From Alphaproteobacteria bacterium (GTDB lineage: Bacteria; Pseudomonadota; Alphaproteobacteria; Micavibrionales; SZUA-601), in NCBI GenBank assembly GCA_003250865.1, contig QKJH01000099.1, positions 1 through 11,547 on the forward strand: a DNA stretch of 11,547 bases. Reading direction: 5' to 3'. Below the pieces are notes generated by a model. That model ran no database searches and was not told the DNA's origin. It worked only from the letters and a program-made list of their open reading frames with translations. The position numbers were made by a program, and so were the translations under genes. Shown here in pieces: positions 1 to 7,717 of the stretch. Positions within the stretch are counted from its first letter, which is position 1. Each line of letters starts with the position of its first letter.

Positions 1-1
1 A

Positions 2-1267
2 AGGCAAAAAAATGGACCTCAAGTCATTATTTTGATTCAGGAAGCCGTACCGGAATTTCTGGGCGAAGTTACCGAAGGCAATAACGCTGCTCATTTGCTC
101 AAGAAGCTTATCAAGGCGGATAAGTATAACCGTTTATCTGTTATAACCCCCTATGTTGCCAATAAAGATAAAAAGGAACCGATAAAGGTTCATTCGAAGC
201 TGATGGTTATTGATTGTGATTACATTTCCATCGGTTCACCGAATGTAAACAGGCGATCGTTCCAACTGGATTACGAAGCCAATGCGGTGTTTGAGGCACA
301 AGATGTGCAGCACCGCGAGACTTTTCGCAGTTTTTTACAAAAGGTAATTGCTTTGCACGCCGATGTTCCGGTGTCGGAAGTAAAACGGATATTTGAGGCA
401 AATGAAGAAAGCTGGCGTGAAACGCTGAAGGAACTTACCCGCGATAATACCCGTTTGCAATGGAAAGAAGCCGAGGATTTTCCGCACAAGGTACCGGCAC
501 GTTTTACTCTCTTTGATAGACCATCGACATTTGGAAAATTGTTTAATACCATGATATCCATTTCACCGCAAAATGCCTTAAAACAAAGTCTCTATGCCTT
601 TTTTGGGTGTGGGTTTGTTGTGCTTTTGGTTATAGGGATTTCCTATCTGCCGGAACTTGATAGCCGTCGTGAACTGATTGATAGCATAATGGATCGGATA
701 GGGGCAGTTGAACCCTATAGCTGGTCGGCTGTTTATTGGGGAATAGGAATTACGATTGTGTGTACGGCCCTGATGGTGCCTGTGACCATTCCTATATTGG
801 CGTTTTCCACTCTTTGGGGTGGTGTATTCGGCGGGATGGTTTCCATGCTGGGGCTGTTATGTGCTGCCCATGTCTATTATGCTCTGGGATATTTCACCGG
901 TATGTCTTATGTGACACGGTTCGAAAAAATCAAGGAGAATATTAACAAAGTCAAGGCACATGGTACATGGGCAGTTGCTTTGCTCAAGATTATCCCTACT
1001 GCACCGTTTATGGTAGTGAACTTTATAACTGGTGCCGTACGTTTCACTTGGGTGCAGATGTTTGTTGGCTCGGTCCTGGGGTTTCTTCCGGGTATTGTAT
1101 TTATTGCACTGTTTGGTGATTTCATTCGCCGTGCGATGGAACAAGGGGCAGTGTATGCCACAGTGGTTGTTATTGGGATGAGCTGTATTTATCTTCTGCT
1201 TATCCGTTATGTTGCCAAATTGGCAAGACGTGCAATGGCTCGTCTGCAGAGTAAAGCAGTGGCCTGA
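2..1267 (+). CDS. Phospholipase D-like / VTT-domain fusion membrane protein (5' partial)
   Basis: The frame is open to the window edge, so the start lies upstream; the TTG at 32 is unlikely to be the real start. The visible N-terminal part holds one complete HKD motif: HSKLMVID (His codon at 191) followed by GSPNVNRRS, the second half-site of a two-HKD phospholipase D enzyme. The first HKD should lie before the window. After a hydrophilic stretch (about residues 90-180 counted from the TTG) come a membrane segment and a C-terminal VTT domain (about residues 230-400) with several membrane helices and the typical RFEKIKENI...KIIPTAPFMVVNFITGA region. PLD enzymes of this type act on phospholipids (cardiolipin synthase or phospholipase); VTT proteins are membrane proteins linked to lipid scrambling and transport. 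The EEP gene follows after 27 bases, so the two probably form an operon. Family assignment is firm; the reaction and substrate are not known. Confidence 0.85.
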   Translation, partial: RQKNGPQVIILIQEAVPEFLGEVTEGNNAAHLLKKLIKADKYNRLSVITPYVANKDKKEPIKVHSKLMVIDCDYISIGSPNVNRRSFQLDYEANAVFEAQDVQHRETFRSFLQKVIALHADVPVSEVKRIFEANEESWRETLKELTRDNTRLQWKEAEDFPHKVPARFTLFDRPSTFGKLFNTMISISPQNALKQSLYAFFGCGFVVLLVIGISYLPELDSRRELIDSIMDRIGAVEPYSWSAVYWGIGITIVCTALMVPVTIPILAFSTLWGGVFGGMVSMLGLLCAAHVYYALGYFTGMSYVTRFEKIKENINKVKAHGTWAVALLKIIPTAPFMVVNFITGAVRFTWVQMFVGSVLGFLPGIVFIALFGDFIRRAMEQGAVYATVVVIGMSCIYLLLIRYVAKLARRAMARLQSKAVA

Positions 1268-1294
1268 ATAATTGAGGATAGAGAGTATATAAGG

Positions 1295-2041
1295 ATGATT
1301 AGATTATGTTCCTATAATATCCATAGTGCCGTTGGCGGGGTGGACAAACAATACAATCCGCGCCGTATTGCCGAAGTTTTATCGGACATCCGTGCGGATA
1401 TTTGCGGCTTGCAAGAAGTACGCTGTCCACCCGACAAGTCGGGCATCCTGGATATTCTGGAGAGAGAAAGAGGGATGAAAACCCTGTTTCTAAAAACAAT
1501 GACGGACAGATATGGTGGCTATGGTAACGCTTTGGTTTCGTGCTTTCCCATTCTGGAGCATAAAGATATTAATCTTGAAACTAATGCCGTTCGTATAGCC
1601 AAAACACCAAAATCTGAGGCTCGACGTGCCATAGCCGCCCGATTTTATATTGAAGACTGGGATAGTGATTTATGGGTTGTGTCCACTCATTTGGCGGTGC
1701 AACGTTCTGCACGCCGGTTACAGTCCGAAAAACTGATTGGGGTTTTACATGAATTTCTGGATATTGACAAAGTGCCGTGCGTTTTGATGGGGGATATGAA
1801 CGAATGGTTGTTTCCTGTCCATTTCATCCGGCAGTTGGACGGGTTATTTGGTAAACATGTTTCACGGCGTACCTTTCCGGCACTTTGCCCAGTTCTTCCG
1901 TTAGATAGGATGTGGTTAAGTCGCCGTTTGAAACCGGCTACGGTTAGAGCCTATCGCGGAACATTCTCGCGCACCGCATCAGATCATTTACCGATTTATG
2001 CCGATATAGACTATAATCCTGTTGTGAAAAAAGCCGCTTAA
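1295..2041 (+). CDS. Endonuclease/exonuclease/phosphatase (EEP) family protein
   Basis: The 248-residue protein has the EEP superfamily fold signature: Asn8 in the opening LCSYNIHS strand, Glu41 in GLQEVR, His132 in STHL, Asp167 and Asn169 in MGDMNEW, and Ser-Asp-His at 229-231 before a hydrophobic last strand. These are the metal-binding and catalytic residues of Mg-dependent phosphodiesterases. No signal peptide or membrane segment is visible, so it should be cytoplasmic. The ATG has a purine-rich site (AGAGAG) about 9 bases upstream. Relatives of this size include E. coli YbhP, whose gene lies beside the cardiolipin synthase gene clsB; here the partner is the upstream PLD-VTT gene. A lipid or headgroup phosphodiesterase is therefore as plausible as a nuclease, but that is inference. 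Its stop codon overlaps the stop of the convergent channel gene. Confidence 0.88.
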   Translation: MIRLCSYNIHSAVGGVDKQYNPRRIAEVLSDIRADICGLQEVRCPPDKSGILDILERERGMKTLFLKTMTDRYGGYGNALVSCFPILEHKDINLETNAVRIAKTPKSEARRAIAARFYIEDWDSDLWVVSTHLAVQRSARRLQSEKLIGVLHEFLDIDKVPCVLMGDMNEWLFPVHFIRQLDGLFGKHVSRRTFPALCPVLPLDRMWLSRRLKPATVRAYRGTFSRTASDHLPIYADIDYNPVVKKAA

Positions 2042-2706
2042 TCGCTGCGTTTGCGGATAAAGCTGACTTCGTACAGGCTGACCAGCCGTGCCATCAGAAC
2101 CGTCAGGTATAAAACGCCCATTACAGCCTCGGTTGCAGCCCATATCTGGGCGGTCAGGGATAGGGGAACAATGTCGCCATACCCTACGGTCGTTAAGGTA
2201 GTAAAACTGAAATAGAACATGTAAATCGGTTCGGCATTATCCGAGGCGGCAACCGACAAGGCATAGGCGTTGGGGTTCAGGATGAAGAGTACGGTAAAAA
2301 CAGCTGCCCAGGCAACACCCATCAAAAGGTAAATGGATACAGCCGAATTAATAACATGGATGGTTACACGCTCGGTCGTAAAAATGCTTTTAAACAATAC
2401 CATAATGGTGGTGATGGCACTGCCGACAATCAAAAGATGGGGCATGATGGTAGGAACGTCTGCAAACCATGTTCCGCAATAGGCGAATACAAAAGCAATA
2501 TTGGCGATAACATGACGGGAATAGTGGCTGGTCCTGAATGTCATGGCCAGCATGACGGTTAAAAAGGCCAATCGGGTAATCCATGCCGAGCCGCCCATTT
2601 CGACAATAACCGGAAGCAGCACGAGCAATCCTGCCAAAGATAAAAGAAGGATAAGCGAACGGTGCTCTTCGAGCGTTGTATAAAAGAGTGAAATGATTTT
2701 ACGCAT
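2038..2706 (-). CDS. Ion channel of the potassium channel (Ion_trans_2) family
   Basis: The 222-residue membrane protein carries the potassium selectivity filter TVGYGD at residues 173-178, preceded by a pore helix (YMFYFSFTTLT) and followed by an inner helix at about 185-210. Upstream are roughly four more hydrophobic segments (about 17-36, 42-58, 66-106 as two, and 121-145), giving a layout of about six segments. No arginine-rich S4 voltage sensor is seen, and there is no RCK/TrkA_N or cyclic-nucleotide domain: the C-terminus ends in a short basic tail (FIRKRSD). It should pass K+ across the inner membrane; its gating is unknown. The ATG has an AGGGG ribosome site about 9 bases upstream. 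A weak promoter-like pair, TTGCCC and TCTACT with a 17-base spacer, lies at about 2730-2758. It is probably monocistronic. Confidence 0.9.
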   Translation of the reverse strand: MRKIISLFYTTLEEHRSLILLLSLAGLLVLLPVIVEMGGSAWITRLAFLTVMLAMTFRTSHYSRHVIANIAFVFAYCGTWFADVPTIMPHLLIVGSAITTIMVLFKSIFTTERVTIHVINSAVSIYLLMGVAWAAVFTVLFILNPNAYALSVAASDNAEPIYMFYFSFTTLTTVGYGDIVPLSLTAQIWAATEAVMGVLYLTVLMARLVSLYEVSFIRKRSD

Positions 2707-2842
2707 GTCGGGTTTCCCCTGAATTTATTAAAGTAGACTATGAAATCATTATTGGGGCAAAAAGTAAAAATAGGCTTTAGGAAAAAAAAGCTTTTAAAAA
2801 TCTCAAAATGGACTATTTTTGTTTTGCATTTTAAGCATAAGC

Positions 2843-2846
2843 AGGA
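2843..2846 (+). promoter_or_regulatory. Ribosome binding site deciding the methyltransferase start
   Basis: AGGA lies 7 bases before the ATG at 2854. The upstream in-frame ATG at 2740 lacks such a site, so the shorter protein is preferred. Confidence 0.6.
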
Positions 2847-2853
2847 TTATCCA

Positions 2854-3609
2854 ATGATTAAAAATGAAATAACCCGTCAAGGAAACGTTCTATTCCGTTA
2901 CCGCTCTTTTTTCCCCTTTTTGTTGCTACCATTGGCATTTTATTATTTATACCGGTTCGGGTTGTCCGAACACATGTCCGATATAATGGAGCATCATTAT
3001 TTTTACTTTTGTTTTGCTGTTTCCTTTATCGGTTTAGCTGTTCGGGGTTTTACCGTTGGCTGTGTGCCCAATAATACATCGGGACGCAATACAAAACAGC
3101 AAAAGGCCGATGTACTCAATACCACGGGGATGTATTCGATAGTGCGTCATCCGCTTTATTTGGCTAATTACATTATGTTTGCCGGTTTTTTAATGGCATT
3201 CGAAAGCCTGTCATTCTTTTTAATCGGTACATTGCTGTTCTTTTTCTATTACGAGCGTATCGCCGCTGCCGAAGAAAACTTTCTTGTGGGAAAATTTGGC
3301 GAGCCATACAGCGTGTGGGCGAATAAAACCCCGGCGTTCTTTCCGCGTTTTTCGGGCTGGGTTAAGGCGAACCAATCGTTGTCATGGCGTAAGATCTTGC
3401 GCAAAGAGGGACCCGGATTTCTTCTTATCTGTACATATTTTCTGACATTCGACCTAATTGAAGATATTGTCTTTGAGCATGAGGCCTGGGATGAGGTTTT
3501 ATTGGATGACTTGGGACTTATCAGTATTTTTGTCATTGGTCTGGTGACTTATGCTGTTCTGAAAGTCACTCGTAAAAAAACCGATTTGTTGGATATCAGC
3601 TCTTTGTAA
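2854..3609 (+). CDS. Isoprenylcysteine/phospholipid methyltransferase-like integral membrane protein
   Basis: I chose the ATG at 2854 because AGGA sits 7 bases before it. The in-frame ATG at 2740 has no clear ribosome site and would add 38 residues coded by very AT-rich DNA. The 251-residue protein has membrane helices at about 18-34 and 48-66, then the family core GMYSIVRHPLYL (92-103), a hydrophobic hairpin (105-133), and the ERIAAAEENFLVGKFGEPY segment (about 134-152), which matches the SAM-binding C-terminal motif of the ICMT/PEMT superfamily. Two further hydrophobic segments (about 188-203 and 221-236) make it longer than the minimal family members. Bacterial relatives methylate diverse membrane substrates, including phospholipid headgroups and, in Leptospira LmtA, a lipid A phosphate. 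The substrate here cannot be told. pgsA follows after 99 bases with no terminator between. Confidence 0.75.
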   Translation: MIKNEITRQGNVLFRYRSFFPFLLLPLAFYYLYRFGLSEHMSDIMEHHYFYFCFAVSFIGLAVRGFTVGCVPNNTSGRNTKQQKADVLNTTGMYSIVRHPLYLANYIMFAGFLMAFESLSFFLIGTLLFFFYYERIAAAEENFLVGKFGEPYSVWANKTPAFFPRFSGWVKANQSLSWRKILRKEGPGFLLICTYFLTFDLIEDIVFEHEAWDEVLLDDLGLISIFVIGLVTYAVLKVTRKKTDLLDISSL

Positions 3610-3639
3610 AATTCCTGTTTTTCCATGCATTGGTTTCCC

Positions 3640-3667
3640 TTGCTTTTCAGGGGTGATATTCTATACT
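3640..3667 (+). promoter_or_regulatory. Candidate sigma-70 promoter for pgsA
   Basis: TTGCTT (3640-3645) and TATACT (3662-3667) are separated by 16 bases. This places a start site near 3674 and a leader of about 35 bases before the pgsA ATG at 3709. The -10 element is close to consensus and the -35 matches in its first half. Prediction is by eye. Confidence 0.45.
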
Positions 3668-3708
3668 TCGAAAGAAAGTGACAACGTGCTTAAAAGGATA
3701 ATAAAGCC

Positions 3709-4371
3709 ATGACAACAGACAGCCGTTTTGAAACATTGCGTAATGCGGTGTTTAGCATCACCAAAGAGGAAACCCCCAATATTTTGACTATTGCGCGTAT
3801 TGTGGTTATTCCGGTTATTCTATTATTGATGGCTATACCGACGGCTTTTACCGCATGGTGCGCCTTGTTTTTCTATACGCTGGCTTGTGTGACGGACTGG
3901 TTTGACGGTTATCTGGCGCGTAAATGGGGAACCATGTCGGACATCGGCAAATTCCTTGATCCGATAGCCGATAAGCTGTTGGTAACCGCTCTGGTATTGA
4001 TGTTGGCAGCCCTCGATAGGCTTGATGGAATATGGTTTATTCCGGCTGTTGTCATTCTTTCGCGGGAAATTTTCATTTCCGGTTTGCGCGAATTCATGGG
4101 GCCGAAAAACATTAAAGTCCATGTTTCCCAATTGGCTAAATGGAAAACCACCGCGCAGATGGTGTCGCTGGGCTTTCTGATTATGGGTGAGTTTTCGCCC
4201 GAGGCTATTCCATCCTTGTGGATTGGCTGGATTCTTTTATCCATCGCAGCCGTATTAACCGCCTTGACGGGGTGGCAATATCTGCAGGCGGCACTTCCGG
4301 TTTTGACGGGCAGTGATGGTGATATTATTGATGCCGAAATTCTGGATGATGTCGAAGATACTGATGAATAG
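3709..4371 (+). CDS. pgsA: CDP-diacylglycerol--glycerol-3-phosphate 3-phosphatidyltransferase
   Basis: PgsA makes phosphatidylglycerophosphate from CDP-diacylglycerol and sn-glycerol 3-phosphate, the committed step to phosphatidylglycerol and cardiolipin in the inner membrane. The 220-residue protein has the full CDP-alcohol phosphotransferase signature: Asp63, Asp66-Gly67, Ala70-Arg71, Gly80, Asp84 and Asp88, with standard spacing. About five or six hydrophobic segments and the N-terminal PNILTIARI motif are typical of PgsA rather than phosphatidylserine synthase. A short acidic tail (DAEILDDVEDTDE) follows the last helix and is longer than usual. The ATG has AAGGA about 10 bases upstream. 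The gene has a candidate promoter and ends in an intrinsic terminator. The uvrC and moaD neighbours often seen with pgsA in other alphaproteobacteria are absent here. Confidence 0.95.
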   Translation: MTTDSRFETLRNAVFSITKEETPNILTIARIVVIPVILLLMAIPTAFTAWCALFFYTLACVTDWFDGYLARKWGTMSDIGKFLDPIADKLLVTALVLMLAALDRLDGIWFIPAVVILSREIFISGLREFMGPKNIKVHVSQLAKWKTTAQMVSLGFLIMGEFSPEAIPSLWIGWILLSIAAVLTALTGWQYLQAALPVLTGSDGDIIDAEILDDVEDTDE

Positions 4372-4372
4372 G

Positions 4373-4417
4373 CGTCTTTTTTGCCTATTGTCCAAATAGG
4401 GAAAAGAGCGTTTTTTT
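4373..4417 (+). terminator. Rho-independent terminator of pgsA, embedded in the rnd 3' end
   Basis: On the plus strand an outer stem CGTCTTTT pairs with AAAAGAgCG (one bulged G), and an inner stem CCTATT (4384-4389) pairs with AATAGG (4395-4400) around a 5-base loop. Seven T residues follow (4411-4417). All but the first 12 bases lie inside the last codons and stop of the convergent rnd gene. A competing hairpin, AATAGGC (4367-4373) with GCCTATT (4383-4389), spans both stop codons. On the minus strand no T run follows, so it should stop only pgsA transcripts. Confidence 0.7.
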
Positions 4418-5635
4418 ACCGTTTCCGTTTTCGTCATTTCGGCTGTGGGCATTATCCCGTTTCAGGCTGACAGCGTCAATCAGACAGGCATGGCCGTTTT
4501 TGTCCAACCCTATAACCGTTTTACCGTGTTTGATGTCCAACGCGGCCTTACCGAAAATATCGTAACGCCAGCCCTTCATGCAGGGCACTTTGGCTTTGTC
4601 GTCACCGGCAATATCCAGCAAGTCTTCGTTCGAGGCAACAAGACGGGGCACCACATCATGCTCGGCACACTGGATTTTCAGAACAAGCCGTAAAATTTCT
4701 GCAATAGCTGCTGCCCGTTTTGTCGGGTTTTTGGCTTTTGGCGGAAGAAGCTTGTGTGCATTTTTGTTTTTCAATCCCTTGTGGATGGCAGCCATCAATT
4801 GGTCGCCGCGACCGCTTTTGGCCATATCGGCGTTGATGCCGCGCAGCTTGGACAGTGCTTCGTTCGTTTGCGGCATCTGGCTGGCAATTTCCTGAACGGC
4901 ATTATCGGTCAAGATGCGTTGGCGCGGCTGGTTTTTGGTTTGTGCCTTAATCTCGCGCCAAGCAGCAACGGATTGTAATACGCCCAAGACATCTTTTTTG
5001 TTGGTGCGGATTTTTATACGCTCCCAAGCCTTTTCGGGGTCTACGGCATAAAGGCTTTCATCCGTGATATTGGCCATTTCTTCATCGACCCAATGCAGAC
5101 GTTTGGTCTTATTCAGCTCGGCAATCTGTGCCACATAAATGTCGCGCAGGTGGGTAACATCGGCAATGGCATAAACCAACTGTCGGTCGGTAAGGGGGCG
5201 TTGTGCCCAATCGGAAAAACGACTGTCCTTGTCCAGCTTTTCTTTGGTGTAATGTTTGACCAGCTTTTCATAGGAAACTTGATCGCCGTGTCCCAGAACC
5301 ATGGCGGCAATTTGGGTGTCAAAAATGCCTGGAGGAACCGCTTCGAACAGATTGTAAAAGATTTCAACATCCTGACGGCAGGCATGCAAAACCTTGGTGG
5401 GTTTATTTGATAAAAGTAATTTTTTTAAGGGGGTTAAATCAATTTCTTCAGATAATGGGTCGATTATGGCGTATTCGTTTTCACCGGCAATTTGTATCAG
5501 ACACAGCTTGGGGTAATAGGTACGTTCGCGGTGAAATTCCGTATCGATGGTCAGGAACTTTTCCTTTTTCAAACGGGTACATAGTGCGTCTAAATCTTTG
5601 GTCGTTTTGATGTATGGAATCTTGTGTGCATTCAT
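4385..5635 (-). CDS. rnd: Ribonuclease D
   Basis: RNase D is a 3'-5' exoribonuclease that trims tRNA precursors and other small RNAs in the cytoplasm. The 416-residue protein shows the DEDDy exonuclease set: Asp31 and Glu33 in TIDTEFHRE, Asp89 in HACRQDVEIF, and Tyr155 with Asp159 in VYAIADVTHL. An HRDC domain follows (about 205-290), then a second helical region to about 390 and a polar Asn/Asp-rich tail. It is somewhat longer than the E. coli protein (375 residues). The ATG has only a weak site (GAGTGG) about 9 bases upstream. The gene is divergent from aspS, an arrangement I recall as common in alphaproteobacteria. A TTGACC hexamer near 5700 on the minus strand could be a -35 element, but I see no good -10. 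Confidence 0.95.
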   Translation of the reverse strand: MNAHKIPYIKTTKDLDALCTRLKKEKFLTIDTEFHRERTYYPKLCLIQIAGENEYAIIDPLSEEIDLTPLKKLLLSNKPTKVLHACRQDVEIFYNLFEAVPPGIFDTQIAAMVLGHGDQVSYEKLVKHYTKEKLDKDSRFSDWAQRPLTDRQLVYAIADVTHLRDIYVAQIAELNKTKRLHWVDEEMANITDESLYAVDPEKAWERIKIRTNKKDVLGVLQSVAAWREIKAQTKNQPRQRILTDNAVQEIASQMPQTNEALSKLRGINADMAKSGRGDQLMAAIHKGLKNKNAHKLLPPKAKNPTKRAAAIAEILRLVLKIQCAEHDVVPRLVASNEDLLDIAGDDKAKVPCMKGWRYDIFGKAALDIKHGKTVIGLDKNGHACLIDAVSLKRDNAHSRNDENGNGKKTLFSLFGQ

Positions 5636-5780
5636 GCCGGTGTGCCACTCTTACTTTGTATTTTTTATGTGCCTACTGTGCGCTAAAAACCGCCAAAGGT
5701 CAATCGTCATATCGCCTTCATGCGGTAAAAATGGGATTTTTTCGCCTTTGCTCTTGTACAAATTTTTCGGATGGCCTAAT

Positions 5781-5810
5781 TTAGCCAATTGTATTGTACT
5801 TGATTATAAA
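5781..5810 (+). promoter_or_regulatory. Weak candidate promoter for aspS
   Basis: TATAAA (5805-5810) has TTAGCC 18 bases upstream (5781-5786). It would give a leader of only about 20 bases. The rest of the 202-base rnd-aspS gap holds no gene, T-box, or clear hairpin that I can see. Confidence 0.3.
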
Positions 5811-5821
5811 CTTATTGAACT

Positions 5822-5827
5822 GAAGGA
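5822..5827 (+). promoter_or_regulatory. Ribosome binding site deciding the aspS start
   Basis: GAAGGA lies 10 bases before the ATG at 5838. The start it serves gives the canonical AspRS N-terminus, whereas the open frame continues upstream into rnd antisense sequence. Confidence 0.7.
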
Positions 5828-5837
5828 TTCGATTATC

Positions 5838-7643
5838 ATGCATACCTATCGCACGCATCATTGCGGTGAGCTTCGCGCCAGTCATGTTGGACAACAAGTA
5901 CGTTTGTCCGGCTGGATTAATCGCAAGCGCGACCATGGCGGTTTGCTGTTTGTGGATTTACGTGACCATTACGGTTGGACACAATGTGTTATTGATTTGG
6001 ATAATCCTTTGCTCAATACCTTGGATAAGTTGAAACTGGAATCCGTCATTACCGTCACCGGCAAGGTCATTGCCCGTGACAAGGATGCCATCAACCCGAA
6101 AATGCCGACCGGTGAGATTGAGTTGAAAATCGAAACGGTGGATATTCGCTCCGAAGCCGAACAAATTCCGCTTCAGGTAAACTCTCCTGACGAGACGGGG
6201 GAAGATATCCGTTTGAAATACCGCTATCTGGATTTGCGCCGTGAAAAAATGCACCGGAATATCATGGTGCGTTCACAGGTCATCGCTTCTATCCGCAATC
6301 GTATGATAAAATCCGGATTTAACGAGTTTCAGACCCCGATTATTACGGCCAGTTCACCCGAAGGTGCACGTGATTACCTGGTGCCGTCCCGTTTGCATCC
6401 CGGCAAGTTCTACGCTTTGCCGCAAGCTCCGCAACAGTTCAAACAGCTTTTGATGGTGGCCGGATTTGACCGTTATTTCCAAATTGCACCGTGTTTCCGT
6501 GATGAGGATGGCCGTGCCGACCGTCTGGCGGAATTTTATCAATTGGATATGGAGATGTCGTTTGTCACGCAAGACGATGTTTTTGGTGTGATGGAAAAAG
6601 TAATCGGGGAGCTGTTCGAAGAATTTTCCGAGCTGCAAGGACGTAAATATGCCGTTACACCGGCGCCGCTCCCGCGCATTTCCTTCAAGGAAGCCATGCT
6701 GAAATATGGAACGGATAAGCCGGATTTGCGCAACCCGTTGGAAATTATTGATGTCACCGAGTTCTTTAAACGCGAAGACGTAACCTTTAATGCCTTTAAG
6801 AACATGATTAATGACGGTGCTGTCGTGCGTGCCATCCGTGCGCCGAAAGTATCGGACAAGCCGCGCAGCTTCTTTGACAAGCTCAATGATTGGGCAAGGG
6901 GAGAAGGTTCGGGCGGTATGGCTTATATCATTGTTGAAAACGGCTCTAGCAAAGGGACAATTGCCAAATTCGTTCCCGAGGCCGCGCAGGTCGAATTGAA
7001 CAATCTGGCCGGACTTGAAGATGGTGATGTTATCTTTTTCATGTGCGATAAGGAAGCCAAAGTGGCCAAGCTGGCCGGTAAGGCACGGGATAAAATCTAT
7101 GCCGATATGGATGGCACATTGCCCGATGAATTTAAATTCGCATGGATTGTCGATTTCCCGATGTATGAAGCCGATGAGCAAACCGGCAAAATCGATTTCT
7201 CGCACAATCCTTTTTCCATGCCTCAGGGCGGTATGGATGCGCTTGAAAATAAAAATCCAGTGGATATTCTGGCTTATCAGTATGACTGTATCTGTAACGG
7301 GTACGAGCTGGCTTCGGGTGCTATTCGAAACCATTTGCCGCAGGTCATGGAAAAAGCTTTTGCTATTGCCGGATACGATAAAGACGTACTCGAAGCCAAG
7401 TTCGGCGGGATGCTCAATGCTTTCCGTTATGGCCCGCCACCGCATGGTGGCTGCGCCTTCGGGATTGACCGTATGATTATGCTACTTCTTGACGAGCCGA
7501 ACTTGCGCGAAGTGTATGCTTTTGTCATGAACGGCCAGTACGAAGATCCGATGATGCAGGCACCTAGCGAAGCAACAGAACAGCAATTAAAAGATTTGCA
7601 TTTGCGTGTTCAGTTGCCGCTCAAAGAGAAAAAAACGTCTTAA
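5838..7643 (+). CDS. aspS: Aspartate--tRNA ligase (probably Asp/Asn non-discriminating type)
   Basis: AspRS charges tRNA-Asp with aspartate in the cytoplasm. The 601-residue length fits the bacterial form (about 590). In order, it has an N-terminal OB-fold anticodon-binding domain (about 1-110); the class II core with TPEGARDYL-like SSPEGARDYLVPSR (172-185); motif 2 FRDEDGRADR (220-229); the GAD insertion (about 290-420); and motif 3 AFGIDRMIM, with GIDR at 542-545. In the anticodon domain the sequence is RKRDHGG with His33, where discriminating E. coli AspRS has RRRDLGS. His at this place marks enzymes such as that of Pseudomonas aeruginosa that also make Asp-tRNA-Asn, which GatCAB then amidates. 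The canonical start has GAAGGA 10 bases upstream. A strong terminator follows, so aspS appears monocistronic. Confidence 0.97.
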   Translation: MHTYRTHHCGELRASHVGQQVRLSGWINRKRDHGGLLFVDLRDHYGWTQCVIDLDNPLLNTLDKLKLESVITVTGKVIARDKDAINPKMPTGEIELKIETVDIRSEAEQIPLQVNSPDETGEDIRLKYRYLDLRREKMHRNIMVRSQVIASIRNRMIKSGFNEFQTPIITASSPEGARDYLVPSRLHPGKFYALPQAPQQFKQLLMVAGFDRYFQIAPCFRDEDGRADRLAEFYQLDMEMSFVTQDDVFGVMEKVIGELFEEFSELQGRKYAVTPAPLPRISFKEAMLKYGTDKPDLRNPLEIIDVTEFFKREDVTFNAFKNMINDGAVVRAIRAPKVSDKPRSFFDKLNDWARGEGSGGMAYIIVENGSSKGTIAKFVPEAAQVELNNLAGLEDGDVIFFMCDKEAKVAKLAGKARDKIYADMDGTLPDEFKFAWIVDFPMYEADEQTGKIDFSHNPFSMPQGGMDALENKNPVDILAYQYDCICNGYELASGAIRNHLPQVMEKAFAIAGYDKDVLEAKFGGMLNAFRYGPPPHGGCAFGIDRMIMLLLDEPNLREVYAFVMNGQYEDPMMQAPSEATEQQLKDLHLRVQLPLKEKKTS

Positions 7644-7671
7644 ATACTTTAAGAATGATAGCGAAATATTT

Positions 7672-7699
7672 GAAAAAGAGGGGTTTTCTCCTCTTTTTC
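7672..7699 (+). terminator. Rho-independent terminator of aspS
   Basis: A perfect 10-base-pair stem, GAAAAAGAGG (7672-7681) with CCTCTTTTTC (7690-7699), has an 8-base loop. The T run is in the 3' arm of the stem. It begins 28 bases after the aspS stop. Confidence 0.8.
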
Positions 7700-7717
7700 T
7701 TTGCGGTTTCTTAAGAT

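Noticed and set aside
2740..2853. Upstream ATG for the methyltransferase gene
   Set aside because: No ribosome site, AT-rich leader-like sequence, and a Lys-rich stretch not expected for the family.
5640..5830. T-box or other leader riboswitch before aspS
   Set aside because: The predicted leader is too short, there is no T-box-like sequence, and alphaproteobacteria rarely use T-boxes.
5547..5837. In-frame upstream extension of aspS by 97 codons
   Set aside because: It overlaps rnd on the other strand, lacks the family N-terminus, and the ATG at 5838 has a good ribosome site and the canonical AspRS start.
6354..7445. 363-codon open frame antisense to aspS
   Set aside because: It lies wholly inside a well-conserved gene, is rich in His/Ile/Phe as expected for a shadow frame, and has no family resemblance or ribosome site that I can see.
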